Source: Microbacterium sp. LWO12-1.2 (lineage in GTDB: Bacteria > Actinomycetota > Actinomycetes > Actinomycetales > Microbacteriaceae). Taken from it: a stretch of DNA of 64,000 bases. Position 1 is the stretch's first letter, and the number at the start of each line of letters is the position of its first letter. The notes beneath the pieces were generated by a model. That model searched no databases. It saw only the letters and a list, made by a program, of their open reading frames with translations, and was not told where the DNA came from. Both the position numbers and the translations under genes were made by a program. This document shows, piece by piece, positions 1-7,540 of the stretch. Where the stretch lies: assembly GCF_040675875.1 (NCBI RefSeq), contig NZ_JBEGII010000001.1, forward strand, positions 2,666,001-2,730,000, written 5' to 3'.

Positions 1-517
1 CGAGCACCATGCCGATGATCGCGAAGATCTGCCGGGGCACGTTGCCCCGCGCCCGCTCATCCGTGGTGCGGAAGATCTCGGGGAAGAGCGCCGAGATGTT
101 GAGCACCACGACCACGAACGCGATGTCGTAGACCGCGACGACGATGAGGAACCAGGCGATCAGTCCGCCGGTCGGCAACTCCGGCGGCATCCACACCAGC
201 ACGAAGGCGACGACCAGCGGCACGATGCCGAAGCCGATCCACGGGATGCGGCGGCCCCACGGGGTGCGGATGCGGTCGGACAGCGCGCCGACCACCGGGT
301 TCAGCAGGGCGTTGAGGATGCCGTGGGCGATCAACGCCACGGCCACCCACCCGGCGGGCACGGCGAGGTGCGAGACGTAGAAGTAGACGACGAACGCCGA
401 GAACGTCTGCGCCATGAGCTGAGTGGGGAAGCCGGAGAGCCCGAAGGCGATCGACTGCGCCCTGGTCGGTGCCGCGTCGAGACGCCGATCGCGCAGGCGT
501 GTGACGAGCGACGTCAT
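1..517 (-). CDS. MFS sugar permease, GPH-like (C-terminus beyond window)
   Basis: This is the first 172 residues of a cytoplasmic-membrane sugar permease whose 3' end lies outside the window. Translation from the ATG at 517 gives a basic N-terminus (MTSLVTRLRDRRLDAAPTRA) and then hydrophobic helices. A loop reading GALSDRIRTPWGRRIPWIG is the typical MFS/glycoside-pentoside-hexuronide signature between helices 2 and 3, and a later loop reads LFPEIFRTTDERARGN. The start overlaps the stop of the upstream deacetylase by 4 bp (ATGA), so the two are translationally coupled. With the ROK repressor at 2590 they form an apparent uptake-and-processing operon. The substrate cannot be read from sequence; an acetylated amino sugar or oligosaccharide is inferred from the deacetylase. 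Confidence 0.85.
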   Translation of the reverse strand, partial: MTSLVTRLRDRRLDAAPTRAQSIAFGLSGFPTQLMAQTFSAFVVYFYVSHLAVPAGWVAVALIAHGILNALLNPVVGALSDRIRTPWGRRIPWIGFGIVPLVVAFVLVWMPPELPTGGLIAWFLIVVAVYDIAFVVVVLNISALFPEIFRTTDERARGNVPRQIFAIIGMVL

Positions 518-1425
518 CGCGTGCCCCGCTGCAGATCGCGCAGCGCACGCCAGCCGATGCGCACGAGGCCTTCGTCGGCGATCGCCTGTGTCACGACCGG
601 GTCGGAGAGCAGACGCAGCTCGTAGCCCCGCTTGACGGCGGCGAAGTCGACCGCGGAGCGCAGCTCCTCGGTGTCGGTCATCGGATGCAGGTAGATCTCG
701 GTGACGCCGGCGGGCACGGCGCGCAGCAGCGTGACGAAGCCGTCGCGCACCTGCTCGTAGGTCTCGGCGTCGTCCGTGCCCTCACCGACCAGCTCGAACG
801 GATGCGACCAGAGCCGGTCGATGATCTCGACCCCGAGCGCGTCAGCCGCGCCGGCCGCCCTGGCGAGGGTGTCGGCGCTGACGCCGTCCATGCTGCGCGG
901 CAGGCGGAACGGCAGCCCGTGCTGCGCGGCCAGCGCGAAGACCTCGCCGAGGAAGTCGCGGCCGGTCGCGAGCCCGTAGACGGATCCCATGTGGTTGTCG
1001 AGGTGCGTGACGTCGACGCCGGCGTCGAGAGCGGCCTGCAGCTGCGCGGCGAGCTCAACCGCGACATCGTCGGCCGCGGCGCGCTGCTCGACCGCGACCA
1101 CATCGGCCGGGAAGAAGCCGTCGGCGTCGACCAGGCTGCTCGCGGAGCCCGTGAGAGGACGCCACCGGTAGCGGGACCACTCGCTCGTCAGCACCAGGTG
1201 CACACCGACGTCGAGGTCGGTGCGCCCGGCGGCGAACGACAGTGCTTCCGGCGCCCAGGAGCACGGGACCATCAGCGTCGTGGAGTCGATGCGACCGGCA
1301 TCCAGCAGCTCGACGATCGCGGTGTTCGCCGCATGGCACATGCCGAAGTCGTCGGCGTTGAGGATGATCGCCCTGGCGCCGGGGACGAGTCCGAGACGTT
1401 CGGCGAGATCGGAGGGGGCAGTCAT
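514..1425 (-). CDS. ChbG/YdjC-family carbohydrate deacetylase
   Basis: This 303-residue protein belongs to the YdjC/ChbG family, metal-dependent deacetylases acting on N-acetylated oligosaccharides such as chitobiose. The metal-site segments are visible: ADDFGM near residue 22 (the Asp pair) and THLDNHMGSV near residue 140 (His-x-x-Asp-x-His pattern). I chose the ATG at 1425 because AGGAG lies just upstream; a longer frame to 1500 would run into the ROK gene. It lies 22 bp downstream of the ROK stop and overlaps the permease by 4 bp. The probable role is trimming a sugar imported by that permease. Family assignment is firm; the substrate is inference. Confidence 0.85.
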   Translation of the reverse strand: MTAPSDLAERLGLVPGARAIILNADDFGMCHAANTAIVELLDAGRIDSTTLMVPCSWAPEALSFAAGRTDLDVGVHLVLTSEWSRYRWRPLTGSASSLVDADGFFPADVVAVEQRAAADDVAVELAAQLQAALDAGVDVTHLDNHMGSVYGLATGRDFLGEVFALAAQHGLPFRLPRSMDGVSADTLARAAGAADALGVEIIDRLWSHPFELVGEGTDDAETYEQVRDGFVTLLRAVPAGVTEIYLHPMTDTEELRSAVDFAAVKRGYELRLLSDPVVTQAIADEGLVRIGWRALRDLQRGTR

Positions 1426-1447
1426 CGTCGACTCCTGTCGGGTGGGG

Positions 1448-2590
1448 TCAGCGCACGGTCTTGTCGGCCGGCGTGAGGATACGGGTGAACAGTGCGGCAC
1501 GAAGAGCGGATGCCGCCTCTCCTGTCGCGCCGACCAGGGGCGCCTCTACGCCGAAGGACGACACCCGGAAGCCCACGGGCAGCAGCGGCGAGTACTCCTC
1601 CGCGATCCGGGCTACCGCCTCGGCGAGAACAGGGTGCGCGGCACTCCCGCTCAGGATGAAGGCCTCGGGGTCGAGCACGAGGGTGATGGTGCCGGCGATC
1701 AGCACCAGACGTCTGGCGACCTCGGTGACCAGCTGCAGCGCGGCCTCGTCGCCGTCGGCCGCGGCTTCGAGGTGCACGCCGAGCAGTGCGTCGGGGTCGA
1801 GGTCGTACACGCGGGCGAGGTCGCTGACCACGGCGTCGTTCACGACCGGAGCACCGATCGGCAGCGGGCTCTGCGGCAGGTACATGATCTCGCCGGCGAC
1901 GCCGGAGGAGCCGCGGTGCAGGGCGCCGTCGATCACGATCCCTGCACCCAGACCGTCATCGACGAGAAGCAGCAGCGCGAAGCTGGAGAGGTCGGCGACG
2001 GCACCGACGGAGAGCTCGGCGAGGGCGGCGAGGTTGACGTCGTTCTCTATGCGGACTTCACAGCCGAGAGCCGCTGCGAGCGCGCAGCGGAACGCGCCGC
2101 CGTCGGGGCCCTCGTCGTTGCGGATGCCACCGTCGGCGGTGACGATTCCAGGCACGCCGACGACCGCCGCGTGCACCGGTCCTTTCACGGCCCGTCGCCC
2201 GCGATCGACCAGGCGCGCGATGTGGGCGACGCGGTCGTCGGCGCGGGGGAAGTCCTCGTGCAGTTCGGCACGCACGGCGCCGGTCGGGTCGACGAGCACG
2301 ACGTGCGCGGCATGGTGGTCGGCGTGGATCGCGGCGGCGAATCCGAGATGCGGGTGCAGGGCGACCCGACCGGCGGCAGGACCGCGGGTGTCACGGTCGA
2401 CGCCCGCCGGCGCCACGGCACCGGCGCCCTCGAGCATGCGGAGCACCTGAGTGACAGCGGTGCGGGACAACCCGGTGGCCGCCATCAGCTCTGCGCGCGT
2501 GCGTGGGCCGGTGCGCGCGAGTGCTTCGAGAATCGCGCGGCCGTTGAGTGCGCGGAGCAGGGTCTGGGGCCCTGCGAGTGGCCTGGTCAT
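1448..2590 (-). CDS. ROK-family transcriptional repressor
   Basis: This 380-residue ROK protein has an N-terminal winged helix (residues about 16-62, AELMAATGLSRTAVTQVL as the recognition region) and a C-terminal sugar-kinase-like domain with the ADGGIRNDEG and RIENDVNLAALAE segments typical of the family. The CxCGxxGCxE zinc motif of Mlc/NagC-type ROKs is absent, as in many actinobacterial XylR-like members. It is the first gene of a minus-strand operon with the deacetylase and MFS permease and presumably represses it in the absence of the sugar. A G-run (GGGGGGATC) just before the ATG can serve as ribosome binding site. Confidence 0.88.
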   Translation of the reverse strand: MTRPLAGPQTLLRALNGRAILEALARTGPRTRAELMAATGLSRTAVTQVLRMLEGAGAVAPAGVDRDTRGPAAGRVALHPHLGFAAAIHADHHAAHVVLVDPTGAVRAELHEDFPRADDRVAHIARLVDRGRRAVKGPVHAAVVGVPGIVTADGGIRNDEGPDGGAFRCALAAALGCEVRIENDVNLAALAELSVGAVADLSSFALLLLVDDGLGAGIVIDGALHRGSSGVAGEIMYLPQSPLPIGAPVVNDAVVSDLARVYDLDPDALLGVHLEAAADGDEAALQLVTEVARRLVLIAGTITLVLDPEAFILSGSAAHPVLAEAVARIAEEYSPLLPVGFRVSSFGVEAPLVGATGEAASALRAALFTRILTPADKTVR

Positions 2591-2676
2591 GACGATCCCC
2601 CCGGGTCAGCTCCGCCCAGCCTCCCACATCGCGCCGCGCCGCCGGGCCGCCACCCGGAAACATGACGCCGAGGACC

Positions 2677-4110
2677 TCAGTCCAGCGCCGACATCACGTG
2701 CTTGATGCGCGTGTAGTCGTCGAAACCGTATTGCGAGAGGTCCTTGCCGTAGCCGGAGTGCTTGAACCCGCCATGGGGCATGTCAGAGACGAACGGGATG
2801 TGGGTGTTGATCCACACGCACCCGAAGTCGAGGTCGCGCGAGAACCGCATGGCACGAGCGTGATCCGTGGTCCACACCGATGAGGCCAGCGCGTACGGCA
2901 CATCGTTCGCCATCGCCAGCGCCTCTGCATCCTCGGAGAAGGACTGCACGGTGAGCACAGGGCCGAAGATCTCGCCCTGGACGGCCTCGTCGTCCTGATG
3001 CAGACCCGACACGATCGTGGCCTCCCAGAAGTATCCGCGGTCGCCCTGCCGCGCGCCACCGGTCTCGATCGTCGCGTGCGCGGGCAGTCGTTCGATGAAG
3101 CCGGACACCTGGGCGAGCTGCGCCGCGCTGCTCAGCGGGCCGTACAGCACACCCTCTTCATGCGGCCCACCGGTGCGGGCGTGGGTGCGAGCGCGAGCGA
3201 CGAGCGCCGCAACCAGTTCGTCGTGGATCGAGGCGTGCACCAGCACCCGCGTCGCCGCGGTGCAGTCCTGACCGGCGTTGAAGAACGCGCCGGTGATGAT
3301 GCCCTCGACGGCCTTCTCGATCGACGCATCCGCGAACACGATCGCCGGGGCTTTGCCTCCGAGCTCCAGGTGCACGCGCTTCACATCGTTCGCGGCCGAG
3401 CGGGCCACGGCCATGCCGGCGCGCACCGAACCGGTGATCGCGACCATCTGCGGCGTCGGGTGCTCCACCAGCGCCACTCCGGTGTCACGGTCTCCGAGCA
3501 CGACGTTCAGCGTTCCTGCGGGAGTGTGCGCCGCGACGATCTCGGCCAGCAGCAGCGTCGTGAGCGGCGTCGACTCCGCCGGCTTCAGCACGACGGTGTT
3601 GCCGGCGGCGAGCGCCGGCGCGATCTTCCACACCGCCATGTTGAGCGGGTAGTTCCACGGGGTGACCTGACCGATCACCCCGATCGGCTCTCGGCGGACG
3701 AAGGAGGTGTGTCCGGCGAGGTACTCCCCCGCGGAGCGGCCCTCCAGGCTGCGGGCGGCGCCGGCGAAGAAGCGCAGCTGGTCGACGGACTGCATGATCT
3801 CGTCGGCGACGAGCGTGGCGCGCGGCTTGCCGGTGTCGCGCGACTCCAGATCGGCGAACTCCTCGGCGCGGGCGAGCATGGCGTCCGCGATGCGGAACAG
3901 CGCCAGCTGCCGGTCGGCGGGGGTGGTGTCGCGCCAGAGCGGGAAGGCAGCGGATGCCGCGGCGTAGGCGTCGTCGACGTCGCTGCCGTCCGACACGGGG
4001 AGCACGCCGTACTCCTCCTCGGTCGCCGGATCGATGAGCGGCAGGCTGCCCGCTCCGCGCACGGGAACGTAGCGACCGCCGATGAAGTTGTGCAACGTCT
4101 CTGAAGGCAT
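2677..4110 (-). CDS. gamma-aminobutyraldehyde dehydrogenase (aldehyde dehydrogenase)
   Basis: This NAD(P)-dependent aldehyde dehydrogenase of 477 residues closely matches the aminobutyraldehyde/betaine-aldehyde branch (Prr/PatD type), which oxidises 4-aminobutanal from putrescine to GABA. Diagnostic stretches are TPWNYPLNMAVWKIAPALAAGNT, the catalytic-Glu region HLELGGKAP, and the catalytic-Cys region FNAGQDCTAATR (GQDC rather than the commoner GQxC with Arg). The C-terminus MPHGGFKHSGYGKDLS is also typical. I take the ATG at 4110 (MPSETLHNF); a frame to 4161 would cover the divergent promoter. The gene faces away from an Lrp-family regulator, and a FAD amine oxidase follows on the other side, supporting a putrescine or related amine pathway. 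Confidence 0.85.
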   Translation of the reverse strand: MPSETLHNFIGGRYVPVRGAGSLPLIDPATEEEYGVLPVSDGSDVDDAYAAASAAFPLWRDTTPADRQLALFRIADAMLARAEEFADLESRDTGKPRATLVADEIMQSVDQLRFFAGAARSLEGRSAGEYLAGHTSFVRREPIGVIGQVTPWNYPLNMAVWKIAPALAAGNTVVLKPAESTPLTTLLLAEIVAAHTPAGTLNVVLGDRDTGVALVEHPTPQMVAITGSVRAGMAVARSAANDVKRVHLELGGKAPAIVFADASIEKAVEGIITGAFFNAGQDCTAATRVLVHASIHDELVAALVARARTHARTGGPHEEGVLYGPLSSAAQLAQVSGFIERLPAHATIETGGARQGDRGYFWEATIVSGLHQDDEAVQGEIFGPVLTVQSFSEDAEALAMANDVPYALASSVWTTDHARAMRFSRDLDFGCVWINTHIPFVSDMPHGGFKHSGYGKDLSQYGFDDYTRIKHVMSALD

Positions 4111-4162
4111 GCCCTCATGGTAGCGAGGAGTGTGCGAAATCTGAAGCACTTTCCTGGGCAAA

Positions 4163-4203
4163 CAACTGAATCAGTTGCCAGGGCATGATCAACCTGTCAA
4201 TAT
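4163..4203. promoter_or_regulatory. Lrp-gene promoter with palindromic candidate operator
   Basis: The 99-bp divergent intergenic region contains CAACTGA-A-TCAGTTG at 4163-4177, a perfect palindrome. On the plus strand TTGCCA (4175-4180), a 17-bp spacer and CAATAT (4198-4203) form a plausible sigma-A promoter. CAATAT ends 6 nt before the ATG at 4210, so the Lrp mRNA is probably leaderless. The palindrome overlaps the -35 box, as expected for autoregulation and joint control of the divergent dehydrogenase. Read from sequence; binding is inferred. Confidence 0.6.
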
Positions 4204-4209
4204 CGACAC

Positions 4210-4677
4210 ATGAGCACTACGCCGAAGCAGCCTGCCCTGGACGACATCTCCAAGCGGATCGTCGAGCTCCTCCAGGAGGACGGCCGCCGCCCCTATGCCG
4301 AGATCGGTCGCGAGGTCGGCCTCAGCGAGGCAGCCGCCCGCCAGCGCGTCCAGCGGATGACAGAAGCGGGCATCATCCAGATCGTCGCGGTGACCGACCC
4401 GATGCAGCTCGGCTTCCACCGGATGTCGATGATCGGCATCCGCGTCACGGGCGACCCGCGCACGATCGCCGAGGAGCTCACGAAGATCCCCGAGCTCGCC
4501 TACGTCGTCGTCACCCTCGGCACGTTCGACATCCTCGTCGAAGCCGTGTGCGAGGACGACGAGCACCTGCTCGACCTCATCGCGACCCGCATCCGCACCA
4601 TCGACGGCATCGCGCAGACCGAGAGCCTGCTCTATGCCGGCCTCTACAAAGACCTCTACAACTGGGGCACGCGCTGA
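4210..4677 (+). CDS. Lrp/AsnC-family transcriptional regulator
   Basis: This 155-residue protein has the AsnC-type N-terminal helix-turn-helix (residues about 10-60, DGRRPYAEIGREVGLSEAAARQRVQRM) followed by the RAM/AsnC ligand-binding domain (about 75-150, including VVVTLGTFDILVEAVCEDDEHL). Length and layout are normal for the family. It sits between the divergent aminobutyraldehyde dehydrogenase and the co-directional FAD oxidoreductase, so it probably senses an amine or amino acid and controls both. The ATG at 4210 lacks a Shine-Dalgarno sequence and follows a -10-like hexamer by 6 nt. Confidence 0.93.
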   Translation: MSTTPKQPALDDISKRIVELLQEDGRRPYAEIGREVGLSEAAARQRVQRMTEAGIIQIVAVTDPMQLGFHRMSMIGIRVTGDPRTIAEELTKIPELAYVVVTLGTFDILVEAVCEDDEHLLDLIATRIRTIDGIAQTESLLYAGLYKDLYNWGTR

Positions 4678-4706
4678 GGCGCGCCCCCTCATCCAACGGA
4701 GTGATC

Positions 4707-6110
4707 ATGGGAACCACTGTCTTCGAGCGTCAGCAGCCGCCGCAGTCCGTCATCGACGACTCCCTGCGCTCCACCGCCTTCGGGGTGTTCTGGCTCGATG
4801 ACGTCGAGCGACCGGTGCATCCGCCGCTGAAGGGCTCCGTGCACGCCGACCTCGCGATCGTCGGCGGCGGTTACACGGGACTGTGGACCGCGATCCGCGC
4901 CAAGGAGCGCAACCCCGAGCGCCGGGTCGTACTGCTCGAGGCGTCCCGCGTGGCCTGGGCCGCGTCCGGGCGCAACGGCGGGTTCTGCGAGGCGAGCCTC
5001 ACGCATGGCCACGAGAACGGCGTGAACCGCTGGCCCGACGAGATCGACCGACTCGAGGAGCTGGGCCTCGCGAACCTCGACGGCATCGAGCAGACCATCG
5101 CGCGCTACGGCATGGACACCGACTTCGAGCGCACCGGGCAGATGGCGGTCGCCGTCGAACCGCACCAGGTCGAGTGGCTCCGCGCCGAGGACGACTTCCT
5201 CGACAAGGACGCCGTGCAGGCCGAAGTGCACTCGGAGACCTTCCTCGCAGGCTCCTGGGACCGCGAGGGGTGCGCGATGGTGCACCCGGCGAAACTGGGG
5301 CTGGAGCTGGCCCGTGTCGCGGCCGAGCTGGGCGTCGAGATCCACGAGCGCACCCTGGTGCGCGGCATCGAGGGAGACGGCTCCTCGGCGATCACGCTGG
5401 TGACCGACGGCGGACGCGTGACAGCGGATGCCGTGGCACTCGGCACCAACGTCTTCCCGTCGTTGCTGAAGCGCAACCGCCTTATGACCGTGCCGGTGTA
5501 CGACTACGTGCTGATGACCGAGCCGCTCTCGGACGCGCAGCTCACGTCGATCGGATGGTCGAACCGTCAGGGCCTCGCCGACAGTGCGAACCAGTTCCAC
5601 TACTACCGGCTCACCGCCGACAACCGCATCCTGTTCGGCGGCTATGACGCGATCTACCACTACGGCGGCAAGGTGCGCCCGGAGTATGAGGACCGCATGG
5701 AGAGCCACCGGCGCCTCGCCTCGCACTTCTTCACGACGTTCCCGCAGCTCGCGGGGCTCACGTTCACGCACCGGTGGGCCGGAGCGATCGACTCGTCCAG
5801 CCGCTTCTGCGCGTTCTTCGGCACCGCCCGCAAGGGCCGCGTCGCCTATGCGACCGGGTTCACCGGGCTCGGCGTCGGCGCAGCCCGCTTCGCCGCCGAC
5901 GTCATGCTCGACAAGCTCGCGGGAGAGGAGACCGAGCGCACGGTGCTGAAGATGGTGCGTGAGAAGCCGGTGCCGTTCCCGCCGGAGCCCGCCGCCGCGA
6001 TCGGCATCAACCTGGTGCGGGCGGCCATGAACCAGGCCGACCACCGCGACGGCAAGCGCAACCTGTTCCTCAAGACGCTCGACGCGCTCGGCATGGGCTT
6101 CGACTCGTGA
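4707..6110 (+). CDS. FAD-dependent oxidoreductase (PuuB/DAO-like amine oxidase)
   Basis: This 467-residue flavoprotein of the D-amino-acid-oxidase superfamily resembles gamma-glutamylputrescine oxidase (PuuB). The dinucleotide-binding GxGxxG variant IVGGGYTGLW lies at about residues 51-60 and is followed by the ASGRNGGFCEASL segment. The C-terminus has the FAD-contacting HRWAGAIDSSSRF and ATGFTGLGVGAAR. I choose the ATG at 4707, with GGAG at 4698-4701 as ribosome binding site; the frame is open upstream through the Lrp gene but there it is only a shadow. No glutamylputrescine synthetase (PuuA) is in the window, so the substrate may be free putrescine or another amine. It overlaps the cupin gene by 4 bp. 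Confidence 0.87.
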   Translation: MGTTVFERQQPPQSVIDDSLRSTAFGVFWLDDVERPVHPPLKGSVHADLAIVGGGYTGLWTAIRAKERNPERRVVLLEASRVAWAASGRNGGFCEASLTHGHENGVNRWPDEIDRLEELGLANLDGIEQTIARYGMDTDFERTGQMAVAVEPHQVEWLRAEDDFLDKDAVQAEVHSETFLAGSWDREGCAMVHPAKLGLELARVAAELGVEIHERTLVRGIEGDGSSAITLVTDGGRVTADAVALGTNVFPSLLKRNRLMTVPVYDYVLMTEPLSDAQLTSIGWSNRQGLADSANQFHYYRLTADNRILFGGYDAIYHYGGKVRPEYEDRMESHRRLASHFFTTFPQLAGLTFTHRWAGAIDSSSRFCAFFGTARKGRVAYATGFTGLGVGAARFAADVMLDKLAGEETERTVLKMVREKPVPFPPEPAAAIGINLVRAAMNQADHRDGKRNLFLKTLDALGMGFDS

Positions 6111-6454
6111 GCGGGCTCGACGCGGGAACCGGCGTGGATGCCACGGCCCTCGCCCTCACGCATGACCCCCTCCCGGCCGGCGAGGTGCGCGCGGGCACCC
6201 CGACGACGGGCACGCAGGCGTTGGCGACACTGGACGGCATCGAGATCGGCATCTGGGAGATGACCCCGGGCACAGCCACCGACACCGAGGTCGACGAAGT
6301 GTTCGTGGTGCTCTCCGGACACGCCACGATCGCCTTCGACGATCCCGCACTGCCCGCTCTCACGGTCGGCCCCGGTTCGGTGGTGCGCCTTGCTGCGGGA
6401 CAGCGCACCACGTGGACCGTCACCGAGACGCTCCGGAAGATCTACATCGCCTGA
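6107..6454 (+). CDS. cupin-domain protein (Cupin_3/DUF861-like)
   Basis: This 115-residue single-domain beta-barrel protein starts at the GTG overlapping the oxidoreductase stop (GTGA), so it is co-translated with it. The core reads GIEIGIWEMTPGTATDTEVDEVFVVLSGHATIAFDD and then VGPGSVVRLAAGQRTTWTVTETLRKIYI, the layout of the EutQ/ureidoglycine-aminohydrolase-like cupins found beside PuuB-type oxidases. Of the usual metal ligands a Glu (EVDEVF) is seen, but the paired His residues of motif 1 are missing, so metal binding is uncertain. Function is unknown; the setting suggests a step or accessory role in amine breakdown. Confidence 0.75.
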   Translation: MSGLDAGTGVDATALALTHDPLPAGEVRAGTPTTGTQALATLDGIEIGIWEMTPGTATDTEVDEVFVVLSGHATIAFDDPALPALTVGPGSVVRLAAGQRTTWTVTETLRKIYIA

Positions 6455-6494
6455 GAGCGGGCGCCAAGCGCGTGTGAACCGCGCGGCGCCTCAG
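6451..6494. terminator. bidirectional hairpin between cupin and methyltransferase genes
   Basis: The two convergent genes end 36 bp apart, and the gap forms an interrupted hairpin: CTGAG (6451-6455) with CTCAG (6490-6494), GGCGCC (6460-6465) with GGCGCC (6485-6490), and inner CGCG arms. There is no clear U-tract. Position and symmetry suggest a terminator shared by both strands. Confidence 0.5.
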
Positions 6495-7540
6495 TCCAGC
6501 GCGGTCACCTCGGCATGGGGCATCCGCTCGCGCATCACGCGGACCGCTTCTGGATTGTCGTCGACGAGCACGGCATCCCGCCCCAGAGCCGACGCCACCG
6601 CGCCGGTCGTGCCACTGCCCGCGAAGAGGTCGAGCACGCGGTCGCCCGGGCGGCTGGAGGCACGGATGATGCGGCGGAGGATACCCTCGGGCTTCTGCGT
6701 GGGGTATCCGGTCTTCTCGCGACCCGTGGTCGGAACGATCGTGTGCCACCAGACGTCGGTCGGGAGCTTGCCGCGCGCCGCCTTCTCGGGCGTGACGAGG
6801 CCGGGCGCCATGTACGGCTCCCGGTCGATCTCGTCGGCGTTGAAGACGTACGACCGCGGGTTCTTCACGTACACCAGGATCGTGTCGTGCTTGGTGGGCC
6901 AGCGCCGACGCGACTTCGCCCCGTAGTCGTAGGCCCAGATGAGTTCGTTGAGGAACGAGTCGCGCCCGAACACGGCGTCGAGCATGACCTTGGCGTAGTG
7001 CGCCTCGCGGTAGTCGAGGTGCAGGTACAGGGTGCCGTCGTCGGCGAGCAGCCGCCACGCCTCCTCGAGCCGCGGCATCAGGAACGTGCCGTAGTCGTCG
7101 AAGCGGTCATCGTAGGTGCGCAGCATCCCCCGCACCCGCTCGTAGGCGTGGCCGTGGAAGCCATGGCGGATCTCGGTCTCGGCGGCCGGCCGTTCATAAC
7201 TCAGGAGATCTGCGGCGGATTCGGCAGGTTCGGCCCCGCCAGCCGCCGCCGCGGCCGGTTCTTCCTGAGTTGTGGACGCCCGCCGCGCCGTCACCACCTG
7301 GCGCTCCTGCGTGCGTCCGGTGTTGAACGGCGGATCGAGGTAGATCAGGGTGAAGGAGGCCTCGGGCAGGGTCGCCGCGGCGGCGAGGTTGTCACCCTCG
7401 ATGATCGTGACGGCACCGGGCGTCACTTCTGTCGGAGAGTTGCACGTTCTTCGGCCGGATTCGGCGGATGCGGCCGAAAAAGGCGCGTTCTCCCGAATTT
7501 CGGATGCGCCACCCTCGGCCCCTGTCGAAGGGTCGGTCAC
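6491..7540 (-). CDS. site-specific DNA methyltransferase (amino-methylating, beta-type order)
   Basis: This 349-residue DNA adenine-N6 or cytosine-N4 methyltransferase has the catalytic motif IV DPPF at residues 69-72 and the SAM-binding motif I FAGSGTTG at about 306-313. Motif IV before motif I is the beta-class order. The N-terminal 45 residues and an Ala/Glu-rich stretch at about 85-115 (EEPAAAAAGGAEPAESAAD) look like variable inserts. Conserved blocks such as WAYDYGAKSRRRWPTKHD and LPTDVWWHTI are intact. I prefer the GTG at 7540, which overlaps the lplA stop by 4 bp; an ATG at 7558 is possible. No restriction endonuclease lies nearby, so this is a solitary methylase. Target sequence unknown. 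Confidence 0.85.
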   Translation of the reverse strand: MTDPSTGAEGGASEIRENAPFSAASAESGRRTCNSPTEVTPGAVTIIEGDNLAAAATLPEASFTLIYLDPPFNTGRTQERQVVTARRASTTQEEPAAAAAGGAEPAESAADLLSYERPAAETEIRHGFHGHAYERVRGMLRTYDDRFDDYGTFLMPRLEEAWRLLADDGTLYLHLDYREAHYAKVMLDAVFGRDSFLNELIWAYDYGAKSRRRWPTKHDTILVYVKNPRSYVFNADEIDREPYMAPGLVTPEKAARGKLPTDVWWHTIVPTTGREKTGYPTQKPEGILRRIIRASSRPGDRVLDLFAGSGTTGAVASALGRDAVLVDDNPEAVRVMRERMPHAEVTALD

